From Alphaproteobacteria bacterium GWF2_58_20 (lineage in GTDB: Bacteria > Pseudomonadota > Alphaproteobacteria > UBA1247), in the NCBI GenBank assembly GCA_001768735.1, contig MEMB01000006.1, positions 144,205 through 208,204 on the forward strand: 64,000 bases of DNA. The letters run 5' to 3'. Positions 24,908-34,001 of the stretch are shown one piece after another; position 1 is the first letter of the stretch; the number at the start of each line of letters is the position of its first letter. The notes under the pieces are model-generated. The model was not told the DNA's origin. It did no database searches and saw only the letters and a list, made by a program, of their open reading frames with translations. The position numbers and the translations under genes were made by a program.

Positions 24908-26133
24908 TGTTGTCGGGTCATATTGTGCCAGCTTGGCGCAACCTGCTTCGCAACCGTCGCCGTACGCTGGTGACGGTGGGTGCGGTGGCCTTCACCATGG
25001 CGCTTCTGGTACTGGTGGGCGCCTTGAGTGAGGGCATGGTGCAGGGGCTTATCCGCAATGTCACCGAAACCTCCATGGGGCTGGTGCAGGCGCATGCGCC
25101 CGGATATCTTTCCGACCCTTCCTTTTATACGGCCATGGAACATTCCGAAGTCCTGGAAGCTGCGGCCAAGGATGCCGGGATATCTGTCGCCCGCCGAAGC
25201 TTTGGCGGCGGCCTTCTGGCGTATGGTGACAAGTCCGCGGGCGCACGCATCTGGGGCGTGGTGCCTGAGATGGAAAAGGCCTTCCGGTTTTCCGGAAGCC
25301 TGGCGGAAGGCACATTCCTTTCGGCCAAAACACCGCCTGGCAGCGTGGTGCTGGGACGCAAGATTGCCCATCTCCTCAAGGCCGGGATCGGGGATGACAT
25401 TGTGGTCCTGGTGCAGGCCTCGGATGGCTCCGTGGGAAATGAGCTTCTGCGGGTTGTGGGGGTTTTTGCGCCGATTGGCGATGATTTTGACCGCAGCGCC
25501 GCCGTGATTTCGTCTGCCGATTTCGAGCATGTGTTTGTCAGCGGGGGACGGGTGCATGAGCTGGCCTTTCTGGCGCGGGATGGCCGAAGTGCGGAGACGC
25601 TTGTTTCAGAACTCGAGCCCTTCGCGGAAGGGGCCGTCCTCAGGACATGGCGGCAGCTGATGCCGCCGATTTCCGACATGGACCTCATGATGCGCGGCAT
25701 GATGGTGTTTGTCGGGCTGGTGTTTTCGCTGGCGGCCGGCTTCGGCATTGTCAACACCATGATGATGGCCGTGCATGAACGGGTGCGTGAGTATGGGGTT
25801 CTCAAGGCCTTGGGCTGTACGCCCCTGCGCCTGTTCGTGGACACCAGCATTGAAGCGCTGCTCATGGGCGGTGTTGGCACCGTGCTGGGGGGGCTTGTGG
25901 GGCAGGGCCTTGTTGTCTGGTTCATTTACCATCCCATCGACCTGTCAAGGATTGTCGGGGACATGTCCCTTGTGGGGGTGGCGTTTGATCCTCTGTGGCG
26001 CGCGGCATCCGCTCCGGACCTCATCTTCCTCAATGCCGTGGTCATGCTCGTGCTTTGCTGGGGGGTATCCATTCTTCCGGCCTTGCGTGCCGCCCGCCTC
26101 AACCCGGTGGAGGCGATGAATCATGATGGCTGA
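24904..26133 (+). CDS. ABC transporter permease, LolC/MacB (FtsX) type, first copy
   Basis: A 409-residue inner-membrane subunit with the FtsX topology: one N-terminal helix (TLVTVGAVAFTMALLVLVGA), a periplasmic domain of about 200 residues, then three C-terminal helices (MMVFVGLVFSLAAGFGIVNT onward). The cytoplasmic coupling segment is VREYGVLKALGCTPLRLF. Such mechanotransmission transporters extrude lipoproteins or other periplasmic substrates without moving them through the membrane. It overlaps the gene before it by 4 bp and the second permease by 11 bp. Confidence 0.88.
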   Translation: MMLSGHIVPAWRNLLRNRRRTLVTVGAVAFTMALLVLVGALSEGMVQGLIRNVTETSMGLVQAHAPGYLSDPSFYTAMEHSEVLEAAAKDAGISVARRSFGGGLLAYGDKSAGARIWGVVPEMEKAFRFSGSLAEGTFLSAKTPPGSVVLGRKIAHLLKAGIGDDIVVLVQASDGSVGNELLRVVGVFAPIGDDFDRSAAVISSADFEHVFVSGGRVHELAFLARDGRSAETLVSELEPFAEGAVLRTWRQLMPPISDMDLMMRGMMVFVGLVFSLAAGFGIVNTMMMAVHERVREYGVLKALGCTPLRLFVDTSIEALLMGGVGTVLGGLVGQGLVVWFIYHPIDLSRIVGDMSLVGVAFDPLWRAASAPDLIFLNAVVMLVLCWGVSILPALRAARLNPVEAMNHDG

Positions 26134-27363
26134 TGTGGGCATGGTCTTCCTTGTGGCATGGCGCAGCATCTGGCGCGCACGCACCCGTAGCCTCATTACC
26201 GTGGGGGCGATGGCGTTTGGCCTTGCCTTCTCGATTTTCATGATGGCCTTTAGCGATGGCATGTATGCCAAGCTCATTCATGATGCCGTGAGCCAGCAGG
26301 CGGGGCATGTGGTGGTGGAGCAAAAGGATTATGAGAATGCGCCGGATCCGGCGCTGATGGTGCCGGATGCGGATGCCGTGCTGCGGATGGCATCACGCAT
26401 TCCAGGCTTTGTGGAAGGACAGGTTTTCATTCTGGGGCAGGGCGTTGTCCAGTCCAGCCGTGAATCCGCAGGGGTGGGCGTCGTCGGGATTGATCCGGTG
26501 GCGCAGGCCCTTTCCACGCCGGCGCGCGGACGGGTGGAGGGCAAGTATCTGGAGCCGGGGGCGCAGGAGGTGTTCATGAGCGCTTCCATGGCCCGGCGGC
26601 TGGGTGTTGCATCGGGCAAACGTGTGGTGCTGGCGGTCAATGATGCTTCCGGCGAACTGGTGCAGATGCTTTTTCGTATCGCAGGCACCTTTACCACGGG
26701 ATCCGAGGAGATTGACGGGGCCGTTGTCTATGTGCCGCTGGGCGCTGCCCGCAGCCTGTTCGGCCTTGCGCCCCATGCGGCCACGCGTGTGGGCATGATC
26801 CTCGAGAATGCGGAAATGGCACCCGCGTTTCGGGATGCCCTTAGCCGGGAAACCGGCTCCAGGGAGGGGCTCGCCGTTTACCTGTGGAATGAGGTGTTGC
26901 CCGATCTGGCGCGGTATATCCGGTTTGACCGGGGATCCGCCCTTGTCACCTGCGGCATCCTGATCTTCATTGTGCTGTTCACCCTGTTCAATACGATTTT
27001 GATGGCCATTTTGGAGCGCGAACGGGAATTTGCCCTGCTCATGGCCATCGGCACCAGACCCGCCCGCCTCATGGCCCAGGTCCTCATTGAAAGCGCCAGC
27101 CTTTCGCTGCTGGGATGCCTGGCCGGGATGGCGCTGGGATATGGGGCGTCGGTGGCTTTCTCAGGCTCCGGCATTGACATGTCGTCGCTGTATTCTTCTT
27201 CGGTCAGCGTGTCCGGCTTTACCATCGACATGCTGGTCTATCCAAGGTTCCGCCTGTCCGTGGCAGGATGGATGTCGTTCTGGGCCTTCCTGTTTGCAAC
27301 CGGCGTGGCACTGTTGCCCACCCTGCGCATTGGCCGCATGTCCCTGACGGAAAGGTTACGCTG

Positions 27364-27364
<1 letters not shown>
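26123..27364 (+). CDS. ABC transporter permease, LolE/MacB (FtsX) type, second copy
   Basis: A 413-residue paralogue of the preceding permease with the same layout: an N-terminal helix (LITVGAMAFGLAFSIFMMAF), a periplasmic domain, three C-terminal helices, and the coupling segment REREFALLMAIGTRPARLM. Two different permeases with one ATPase match LolC/LolE-type heterodimers rather than MacB homodimers. Two in-frame ATGs start it (26123 and 26126); GGAGG lies 10 bp upstream of the first. It shares one base with the ATPase start (TGATG). Confidence 0.87.
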
Positions 27365-28045
<681 letters not shown>

Positions 28046-28065
<20 letters not shown>

Positions 28066-29182
28066 GGCCCTGCTGCTTTCATGCCTGCTGGCGTTTCCGG
28101 CCCATGCCGCAACGCTGCGGACCGATTTGCGCACCAGTTTCCAGCTGACGCCGGATAGCGCCAACGATGGCGTTCTTTCGGCCGATCTGCGTCTGAAGGT
28201 TATGGCCCGTCCTGCGCAGGACATGTTTTTTGAAACCCATCTGGTGGAATCGCAGGTGTTGCAGGATGCGGCAATGGCGCCGCTGGCCCGGTCGGACTTG
28301 GATTACCGCTTGGCCGGGCTGGATTTTCCGCACATGCAGGGGACGCATGGACGGGGTGTACTGGCGATTGACCGGTTGCAGATGCGTCTGTCCAAAGGCG
28401 CTGCGGACTGGACACTGGGCCGCCAGCCTGTCACGTTCGGCACGGCATTTTTCTGGAATCCGCTGGATGTTTTCCGCCCCTTTGGCACGGCGGCGCTGGA
28501 CCGCGACTACAAGCCCGGTGTGGATGCCGTGCGTCTGGATGTGGCCACGGGCGATTTTTCCGGCCTGACGGGGATTGCGTCTTTTGGGCGCAGCGCGGAA
28601 ACATCGGCGCTGCTCCTGCGCGGACATGCATCTGTTTCCGGCTGGGATATGGCCCTTCAGGGCGGGCGCATCTCTCATGGGTTTCATCTGGGCGGCAGCC
28701 TGGTGGGGGATTTTGACGGCCTGGAGGTGCGGGCCGAGGCATCCCAGTTCTGGGGGACGGATAACGTGTTTTCGGCGGGTGGAGAGCGGTTGCTGGAAGA
28801 TCATTTCTTCGGGGTGGCGGGGATTGGCCGCCGGCTGGACAGTGGTTTGCAGCTGGAAGCGGAGCTGGCCTGCAACACACTGGGCGCATCCGGGAAAAGT
28901 GTGGAGGCGCGGGCGCGTCAGGCCGCCGGATACATGCCCAACCTTGGACGCAGAATGCTGGCCATGAGCGCCAGTTATGAGCTTTCACCGCTGGTATCCG
29001 GACGGTTGGCGCTTGTGCATTCCCTGTCCGATGAATCTTTTGTTTTCCAGCCTGACCTGACGCTGAGTCTTGCGGATGAAGTTGACGCTGTGGTGTCGGC
29101 GTCGTTTAATGCCGGACGCTCCGGCAGTGAATTCGGTGGTCTGGAAAACAGCCTGTTTGTCCAGATCCGCGCAGCTTTCTGA
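28046..29182 (+). CDS. Outer-membrane beta-barrel protein
   Basis: The ATG at 28046 starts a signal peptide (MALRFHKALLLSCLLAFPAH), giving 378 residues. The mature protein alternates polar and hydrophobic residues in many strands, and ends in an aromatic terminal residue (VQIRAAF), the usual barrel-assembly signal. The segment RLQMRLSKGAADWTLGRQPV followed by WNPLDVFRPF is typical of DUF1302/alginate-export-like porins. Gene overlap with the ATPase ties it to the LolA/ABC operon, so it may accept or release the transported molecule at the outer membrane. Confidence 0.75.
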
Positions 29183-29202
29183 TCCTGTCCAAGGAGGATT
29201 TC

Positions 29203-30114
29203 ATGCTTGAGCATCATTCCGTGTCCCACCCGCGTGAACTGGAAGACCTGCAATGGCGTGAAGCCGCCATGCGTCAGGAAAAGGCAAAAAAATCGAGGAA
29301 GGCCAAGCGAGGCAAGGACTTGAAGCTTTCTCCCGAGGCGCAGGTTGCCGAGGAGGCCCGGCTGGGCGACCGGGTGGAAATCGGCGCAGGCTCCCAGGTG
29401 GAAGGCAATGCCCAGCTGGAGCAGGATGTAAAGATTGGCCGCAATGTGCGCATCTATCCCGGCGTCAAGCTGGAGCCCGGCGTGGAAATCGCCGATGGTG
29501 CGGTCCTGATGCCGGGCGTGAAGGTGGCTGCGGGCGCGAAAATCGGTGCGGGCTGCGTTCTGGCCGACAAGGTGCGGATTGGCGAAAGTTCACAAATCGG
29601 GGCCGGCAGCAGCCTGGCTCCGGAAGATGAGGTGGGCGCGGGTGTGTCCATTGGCGCAAACAGCGTGATCCACAAGAATGTGGTGATTGGCCCGGGCTGC
29701 ATGCTGGGTGCGGGATGTACGGTGGAAGACAGGGCCAATATTGGTGCGCGTTCGGTTCTGGCGGCAAAGGTGCGCGTGGGCGTTGCCAGCCAGCTGGGCG
29801 TGGGCGTGAAGATTGGCAAGGACAGTGTGCTGGGGAATGGCTGCCATGTGGAAAGGCGTGCGGCGCTGGGCTCCGGCGTGGTTATGGCCATGGAAGCGCG
29901 GGTTGGCGCTTTTGCAACCCTTGGGGCCCGTGCCAAAATGGGCCGCAGCGCCATGGTGGGGGATGGCGGCGTTTTGCGTGAAGAGGCCGAACTGGCGCCC
30001 GGCTTCCTGCTTGAAGGCCATGCGGAAAGCCTGCCGGAGGAAAGCCTTGGTCTTGAGGATTTGCTGGAAAGGCGGCAGATTGCGACCACCCGGCTGCGTT
30101 CCCTTGTTCCGTAA
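29203..30114 (+). CDS. Left-handed beta-helix (hexapeptide repeat) protein without acyltransferase signature
   Basis: A 303-residue cytoplasmic protein starting after AAGGAGG. The first 45 residues are charged (KAKKSRKAKRGKDLK). Residues about 46-270 are continuous hexapeptide repeats of the [LIV]-G-x-x-x-x type, such as VEIGAGSQVEGNAQL, enough for about twelve helix coils. No catalytic His-containing loop, CoA-site insertion or C-terminal helix domain of LpxA- or CysE-like enzymes is seen. It lies 20 bp behind the barrel gene, probably in the same operon. It may be a scaffold or a degenerate transferase. Function unknown. Confidence 0.7.
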   Translation: MLEHHSVSHPRELEDLQWREAAMRQEKAKKSRKAKRGKDLKLSPEAQVAEEARLGDRVEIGAGSQVEGNAQLEQDVKIGRNVRIYPGVKLEPGVEIADGAVLMPGVKVAAGAKIGAGCVLADKVRIGESSQIGAGSSLAPEDEVGAGVSIGANSVIHKNVVIGPGCMLGAGCTVEDRANIGARSVLAAKVRVGVASQLGVGVKIGKDSVLGNGCHVERRAALGSGVVMAMEARVGAFATLGARAKMGRSAMVGDGGVLREEAELAPGFLLEGHAESLPEESLGLEDLLERRQIATTRLRSLVP

Positions 30115-30143
30115 GCATGAGGGAGCTGGCGGAAGGACGTCGA

Positions 30144-30836
30144 TTATCCGGGTTGCCATGCAAAAACATAGATGAGGGAATAATATATTCCCACCACGAT
30201 GAAAATGATGCCGGTTGCGCGCCTTGCCCATGCTTCAAACACGGAAAGTTTTCCAAATAGTCCGGCAACCTTGTCGCGTCCTGTGGCCAGAAGCAAGGCA
30301 AAGACCAATACGGGCAGTCCAGTGGCGATTCCATAGGTCGCTGGCAGGATCACCTGCGAATGGTGCTGGATGGCCAGCGGTAACAGGCTGCCAAAAAAGA
30401 GGGCGGCGGAAGTTGGACAAAAGGAAAGGGCGAAGAAAATCCCTAAAAGGCCGGCACCCCATATGCTGCCTCTTTTAACATGACGTTGCCATCCGGTGAG
30501 GGATGGACAGCTTTTAAGATGGAAAGACAAAATGTTCAGCAGGACCATCCCGACAAGGATGAGCAGTGGTCCAAGCAGGATGTTCATGTATTTCTGCAAG
30601 CCGCAAGAGATGGCCGGGATGGCATTTGCAAGGCTGAGCAGAATCATGCCCAGAAGGGCATAGGTCAATGACCGGCCAAAAGTGTAGGCAATGCCAGCCC
30701 ATAAAACCTGTCGGTCTTTCCGGGAATGTGCGCCAACATACGAGATTGCGGCAATGTTGGTGGCCAAGGGACATGGACTTATGGATGTCAGAAGTCCCAG
30801 CCAGAATGCTGAAGTGATGGCCAGAAGGAAAAGCAT
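30144..30836 (-). CDS. arsG: ArsG-type organoarsenical efflux permease (DsbD/CcdA-like)
   Basis: A 230-residue membrane protein with six hydrophobic segments in the CcdA/DsbD fold. SPCPLATNIAAISYVG is the hallmark near the N-terminus, and FCPTSAALFFG repeats it in the second half. ArsG has been described as the efflux permease for aminobenzyl arsenicals. It is the last gene of the arsR operon, 9 bp after arsF, with AAGGAAA before the ATG. A related CcdA-like role in moving electrons to ArsF is an alternative. It converges on the beta-helix gene with no visible terminator. Confidence 0.75.
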   Translation of the reverse strand: MLFLLAITSAFWLGLLTSISPCPLATNIAAISYVGAHSRKDRQVLWAGIAYTFGRSLTYALLGMILLSLANAIPAISCGLQKYMNILLGPLLILVGMVLLNILSFHLKSCPSLTGWQRHVKRGSIWGAGLLGIFFALSFCPTSAALFFGSLLPLAIQHHSQVILPATYGIATGLPVLVFALLLATGRDKVAGLFGKLSVFEAWARRATGIIFIVVGIYYSLIYVFAWQPG

Positions 30837-30845
30837 GCCATTTCC

Positions 30846-31346
30846 TTATTTGAATGAAGTTATTTCGTCGGTAACATACTGGATGAAAGCTTCCCGGTCA
30901 TGCGCCAGTCGCCAAACATTGGGGAGGATTTTAAAAGTGTCCGGCATATTGTTTTTGCCTCCCGCAAGAACCACTCCCCCACTGGTGAGTTGGTAGTCAT
31001 TGATGTAGTGGCGGTTTTCCGGCACATCAAGATTGACGGTCTGCATCACAATCCGTTCCCTAGTGTATTCTTCGGTGAAATGGGTTTCAAGCGTTTCGCG
31101 CGTCAGGGCCTCCATCATTTTGCAGGTGGGACAGCGCACGCGGCCATGAAAATAATAAACAACAAGCTGGTTGTCCGCGACAGGGATGGACGGGATCATA
31201 TCCAGATTGTCTTTTGGAAAATCCTGTGGCGTACCCGTGGTTTCCGCAGCCATGGACGGCGTAATGGCGCGTGTTTTGTGAAACATGGCTTGGCCAAGGC
31301 TTGCGATGACAAGCAGCAAGAAGGTCGTTAAAATTCTTTTTTTCAT
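30846..31346 (-). CDS. arsF: ArsF-like exported thioredoxin-fold protein
   Basis: A 166-residue protein with an N-terminal signal or anchor helix (residues 5-21). The thioredoxin-like core starts VVYYFHGRVRCPTCKMMEAL, with a C-P-T-C redox pair, followed by a QTVNLDVPENRHYINDYQL strand-helix. The family is annotated with the ArsF component of arsEFG, reported to reduce trivalent nitroaromatic arsenicals before efflux. The start overlaps the arsE-like stop as ATGA. Family placement rests on the CPTCKMMEAL motif and gene order. Confidence 0.7.
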   Translation of the reverse strand: MKKRILTTFLLLVIASLGQAMFHKTRAITPSMAAETTGTPQDFPKDNLDMIPSIPVADNQLVVYYFHGRVRCPTCKMMEALTRETLETHFTEEYTRERIVMQTVNLDVPENRHYINDYQLTSGGVVLAGGKNNMPDTFKILPNVWRLAHDREAFIQYVTDEITSFK

Positions 31347-31573
31347 TTCAGAAGCTCCTTCATTTCCGCAAGCATCGGGATTTTTCCGACGATTTTGACC
31401 TTGCCATCCACCGCCATGGCGGGTGTCATCATGACACCGAAACTTATGATCTGTGTGATGTCTGTCACCTTTTCGATTTCAAAGGACAGGCCCAGTTCGG
31501 TCGCGGCTTTTTCAGCAACTTCCGTCAGTTTTTGGCATTTTGGGCATCCTGTGCCCAGAATCTGGATTTTCAT
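31343..31573 (-). CDS. Small glutaredoxin-like redox protein (ArsE-like, TM0996 family)
   Basis: The track ORF is 179 residues, but only its last 76 residues make a protein: MKIQILGTGCPKCQKLTEV and onward, the compact TM0996/MTH895 thioredoxin fold with active site CPKC. The rest of the ORF is antisense-like sequence inside the permease gene. GGGAGAAG lies upstream; the second of two adjacent ATGs (31573) gives the better spacing. Proteins of this type are found in ars operons and pair with ArsF/ArsG. Translation is coupled to arsF by a 4-bp overlap. Confidence 0.82.
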   Translation of the reverse strand: MKIQILGTGCPKCQKLTEVAEKAATELGLSFEIEKVTDITQIISFGVMMTPAMAVDGKVKIVGKIPMLAEMKELLK

Positions 31574-31584
31574 CATCTTCTCCC

Positions 31585-32886
31585 TTATGCGAAAAAGGCG
31601 CCATAGACCATGCCGCACAGCATGGACATGACGATAACCAGTGAAATAAAGACCGCCGTCTTTTTTGTTCCCATGACACTCCGGATGACCAGCATGCTTG
31701 GCAGGCTGAGGGCAGGGCCTGCCAGGAGAAGGGTCAGTGCCGGGCCCTGCCCCATACCGTTTGCCATGAGGCCTGAAAGGATGGGAACCTCGGTCAGTGT
31801 CGCGAAATACATGAATGCCCCGACAATGGCGGCGAAGGCATTGGCAAAAACCCCGTTCCCGCCAACCATTGATGAAATCCACGGCGACGGGATGAGCCCC
31901 TCATGCCCGACGCGCCCGAGGAGGATCCCGGAAACCAGCACACCAAACAAAAGCAGTGGCAGGATTTGCTTGGCAAACGCCCACGAAGCGGAAAACCAGT
32001 CCTCCGCTTCGCCGCCGTTGGTGCTGGTGATAAGGGAAAGCCCCAAAGCGCCAACCGTAAATGCGATGATCGGCTGCTCCGGGAAAAGTGCGGCCAGCAG
32101 GACAACGGGAAGCGCCATCACCCCAATTTTCCATGAACGCACCCCAAACCAGAGAACGAGGACAACGCCAAGAAGGACAGCAAAAAACGAAGTCATCCAC
32201 CACTTGGCGGCAAACATGATCGCCCAGAACCCCATCGTCTCCTGTGGCTTTCCCCAGTTGGCGAAAACAAGGATGCCGATCATGGCGGAAAAATACAGCA
32301 CGTTCTGCCACAGCGGGCGGGCGGGTTTGTCTTCGGCGGCGTTTTCAAACCCCGCCGCCTTTTCCCCATCTTCCTTGCGAAAAATGAAGTGCATGAGCAC
32401 GCCGATGACAATGCCGATCAGGATGGCGCAAACGGCGCGGGCGATGCCCATCTTCGGCCCCAGAACCTGAGCCGTCAGCACAATGGCCAGAACATTGATG
32501 GCGGGGCCGGAATAGAGGAACGCGCAGGCGGGGCCAAGCCCCGCGCCCATGCGCCAGATGCCCGCAAACAGCGGCAGCACCGTGCAGGAGCAGACGGCAA
32601 GGATGGTGCCGGACGCGGAGGCGACGCCATAAGCCACAAACCTGTTTGCCTTCGCACCAAGGTATTTCATCACAGAATTCTGGCTGATGAAGACCCCAAT
32701 GGCACCTGCGATGAAGAAGGCGGGAACAAGGCACAAAAGCACATGTTCGCGCGCATACCACTTCACCAGCTGGAGCGCTTCGGACACGGCATTGTCAAAG
32801 CGCGGCACACCCACTGGCAGGAAGTAAACCCCGAGGAATACCGCGACGATGAGCGCGAGTTTTTTTCCTTCGTCCTTCCAGTTCAT
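31585..32886 (-). CDS. Permease of the ArsP/UPF0718 family
   Basis: A 433-residue inner-membrane protein with about ten hydrophobic segments. The ATG at 32886 overlaps the arsR stop (ATGA) and has AAGGAAA upstream, so I prefer it to the longer track start. The family mark is a cysteine pair in the membrane, VCSCTVLPLFAGI, with a related GPALSLPSMLVIRS half near the C-terminus. ArsP-type permeases export trivalent organoarsenicals; close relatives export other metals. Gene order (arsR first, redox proteins after) favours arsenic. Confidence 0.8.
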   Translation of the reverse strand: MNWKDEGKKLALIVAVFLGVYFLPVGVPRFDNAVSEALQLVKWYAREHVLLCLVPAFFIAGAIGVFISQNSVMKYLGAKANRFVAYGVASASGTILAVCSCTVLPLFAGIWRMGAGLGPACAFLYSGPAINVLAIVLTAQVLGPKMGIARAVCAILIGIVIGVLMHFIFRKEDGEKAAGFENAAEDKPARPLWQNVLYFSAMIGILVFANWGKPQETMGFWAIMFAAKWWMTSFFAVLLGVVLVLWFGVRSWKIGVMALPVVLLAALFPEQPIIAFTVGALGLSLITSTNGGEAEDWFSASWAFAKQILPLLLFGVLVSGILLGRVGHEGLIPSPWISSMVGGNGVFANAFAAIVGAFMYFATLTEVPILSGLMANGMGQGPALTLLLAGPALSLPSMLVIRSVMGTKKTAVFISLVIVMSMLCGMVYGAFFA

Positions 32887-33185
32887 GGGCATTTTCCTTT
32901 CAAAACGGCATCCGCGCAATCAAGAAACTTCATGATGCAGGGCACTTTCAGCCGATACCAGACCCATCTTCCGCGCTTGTCGCTTTCAACGATTCCTGCA
33001 TTGCGCAGGATCGTCAGGTGCTTGGATACCGTGGAAAAATCGAGCCCGGCCTCTTCGACCAGCGCGCAGACGCATTTTTCACCGCCCGCAAGGCTTTCCA
33101 CCATACTCATGCGCGCTGGATGGCCAAGCGCTTTCAGGATTTGGGCCCTGTCTGTCACTTGCGTCCTGATTTTTCTTTCCACCAC
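32883..33185 (-). CDS. arsR: ArsR-family metalloregulatory repressor
   Basis: A 100-residue winged-helix repressor. The metal-binding CVC pair lies at the start of the recognition region (EKCVCALVEEAGLDFSTVSK), the classic As(III)/Sb(III) site of ArsR. The DNA-reading helix is STVSKHLTILRNAGIV and the wing is SDKRGRWVWYRL. The start is a GTG at 33185; a second GTG follows at once. It is the first gene of the operon and is expected to repress it through the operator at 33210-33223 until arsenite binds. Confidence 0.9.
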   Translation of the reverse strand: MVERKIRTQVTDRAQILKALGHPARMSMVESLAGGEKCVCALVEEAGLDFSTVSKHLTILRNAGIVESDKRGRWVWYRLKVPCIMKFLDCADAVLKGKCP

Positions 33186-33209
33186 GTCGAGATCCCAGTC
33201 TTGTTTTTA

Positions 33210-33246
33210 TATTTGGCAAAATAACCAAACAACAGAAGGTTGTCAA
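33210..33246 (-). promoter_or_regulatory. ars operon promoter with ArsR operator
   Basis: Minus strand: TTGACA, 17 bp, TATTTT. The -10 box lies inside the inverted repeat TATTT-N4-AAATA (33210-33223), the placement expected for an ArsR operator that blocks RNA polymerase. Confidence 0.7.
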
Positions 33247-33357
33247 GAAGGGCGGCGTCAAGGCTGGAAATTTTGCACGATGATGTTGAATTGAAAAGAT
33301 TTTACCGTGAATGCGTATGCCAAAAAGAACGGCATCTTGTTTGGAAAAGCGGGGAGA

Positions 33358-33510
33358 TCAAGATGAACGTTAAATGCTCTATGTTCCGTAATTTTGGCTG
33401 CACAGAATTTTCGCCAAGCAACGGCGATTTTGCCCTTGCCATCAACCGCCATGGCGGGTGGCCATCAAAAGGCAACAGGGGTATTCAAGATGAACGCTCA
33501 AGGCTCTAAA
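33358..33510. repeat. Second copy of the intergenic repeat, with internal direct repeats
   Basis: Positions 33450-33510 match 14604-14664 in reverse orientation at 59 of 61 bases. A 24-bp end motif containing GAACGCTCAAGGCTCTA (33485-33508) recurs as a direct repeat at 33358-33381 with three differences. The right inverted end of copy 1 is not present here. The 366-bp gap between arsR and cdd holds this element and the ars promoter, and otherwise nothing I recognise. Confidence 0.65.
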
Positions 33511-33551
33511 GGACAGGCCCCGTTCGATCGCGACTTTTTCGGTAATTTCCG

Positions 33552-34001
33552 TCAGGTTTTTTTCAGGGGTTTTTTCAGGGAAAAGGTTTTTGGCAACAAA
33601 TCACCCAGAACATGAAGGCCCTGCACCTTTTTCTCATCGCACACCAGAATGCGCGTGTCCTTGCCGCCAAATTCGGCAATCCGCTGACGGCAGGCGCCGC
33701 ACGGTGTGGGCGCAATCTTGCCTGCCCCCATGACGAGAACCGCTTCCAGCTTCTTTTTGCCGCCTGAGGAAACCATGGCGGCGAGAGCTCCTTCCTCTGC
33801 GCAGGTCCCGCAGGGATAGGACGCGTTTTCCACATTGCATCCGGCATAAAGGTGACCATCTTTCGTCAGCACGCAAGCCCCCACGGCAAAGCCGGAATAG
33901 GGGGCATGGGCATTTTCCAGCGCGGCATGGGCGAGGGACATCATCTGCGCCTGCACACCTACGGGCAGTTTTTTCAGGCTCTTGCGTGTCTTGTCAGACA
34001 T
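33552..34001 (-). CDS. cdd: Cytidine deaminase
   Basis: A 149-residue homotetramer-type cytidine deaminase (cytidine to uridine). Motifs are APYSGFAVGAC, the zinc and catalytic site NASYPCGTCAEEGAL (CAE variant), and the second zinc pair PCGACRQ. The C-terminal LGDLLPKTFSL is also typical. The coding start overlaps the hisS stop by 8 bp, so translation is probably coupled to hisS. The extreme C-terminus is lysine-rich (SLKKPLKKT). Confidence 0.93.
   Translation of the reverse strand: MSDKTRKSLKKLPVGVQAQMMSLAHAALENAHAPYSGFAVGACVLTKDGHLYAGCNVENASYPCGTCAEEGALAAMVSSGGKKKLEAVLVMGAGKIAPTPCGACRQRIAEFGGKDTRILVCDEKKVQGLHVLGDLLPKTFSLKKPLKKT

Noticed and set aside
30115-30143. Search for a terminator between the convergent beta-helix and arsG genes
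   Set aside because: No hairpin with T-tract was found in the 29-bp gap.
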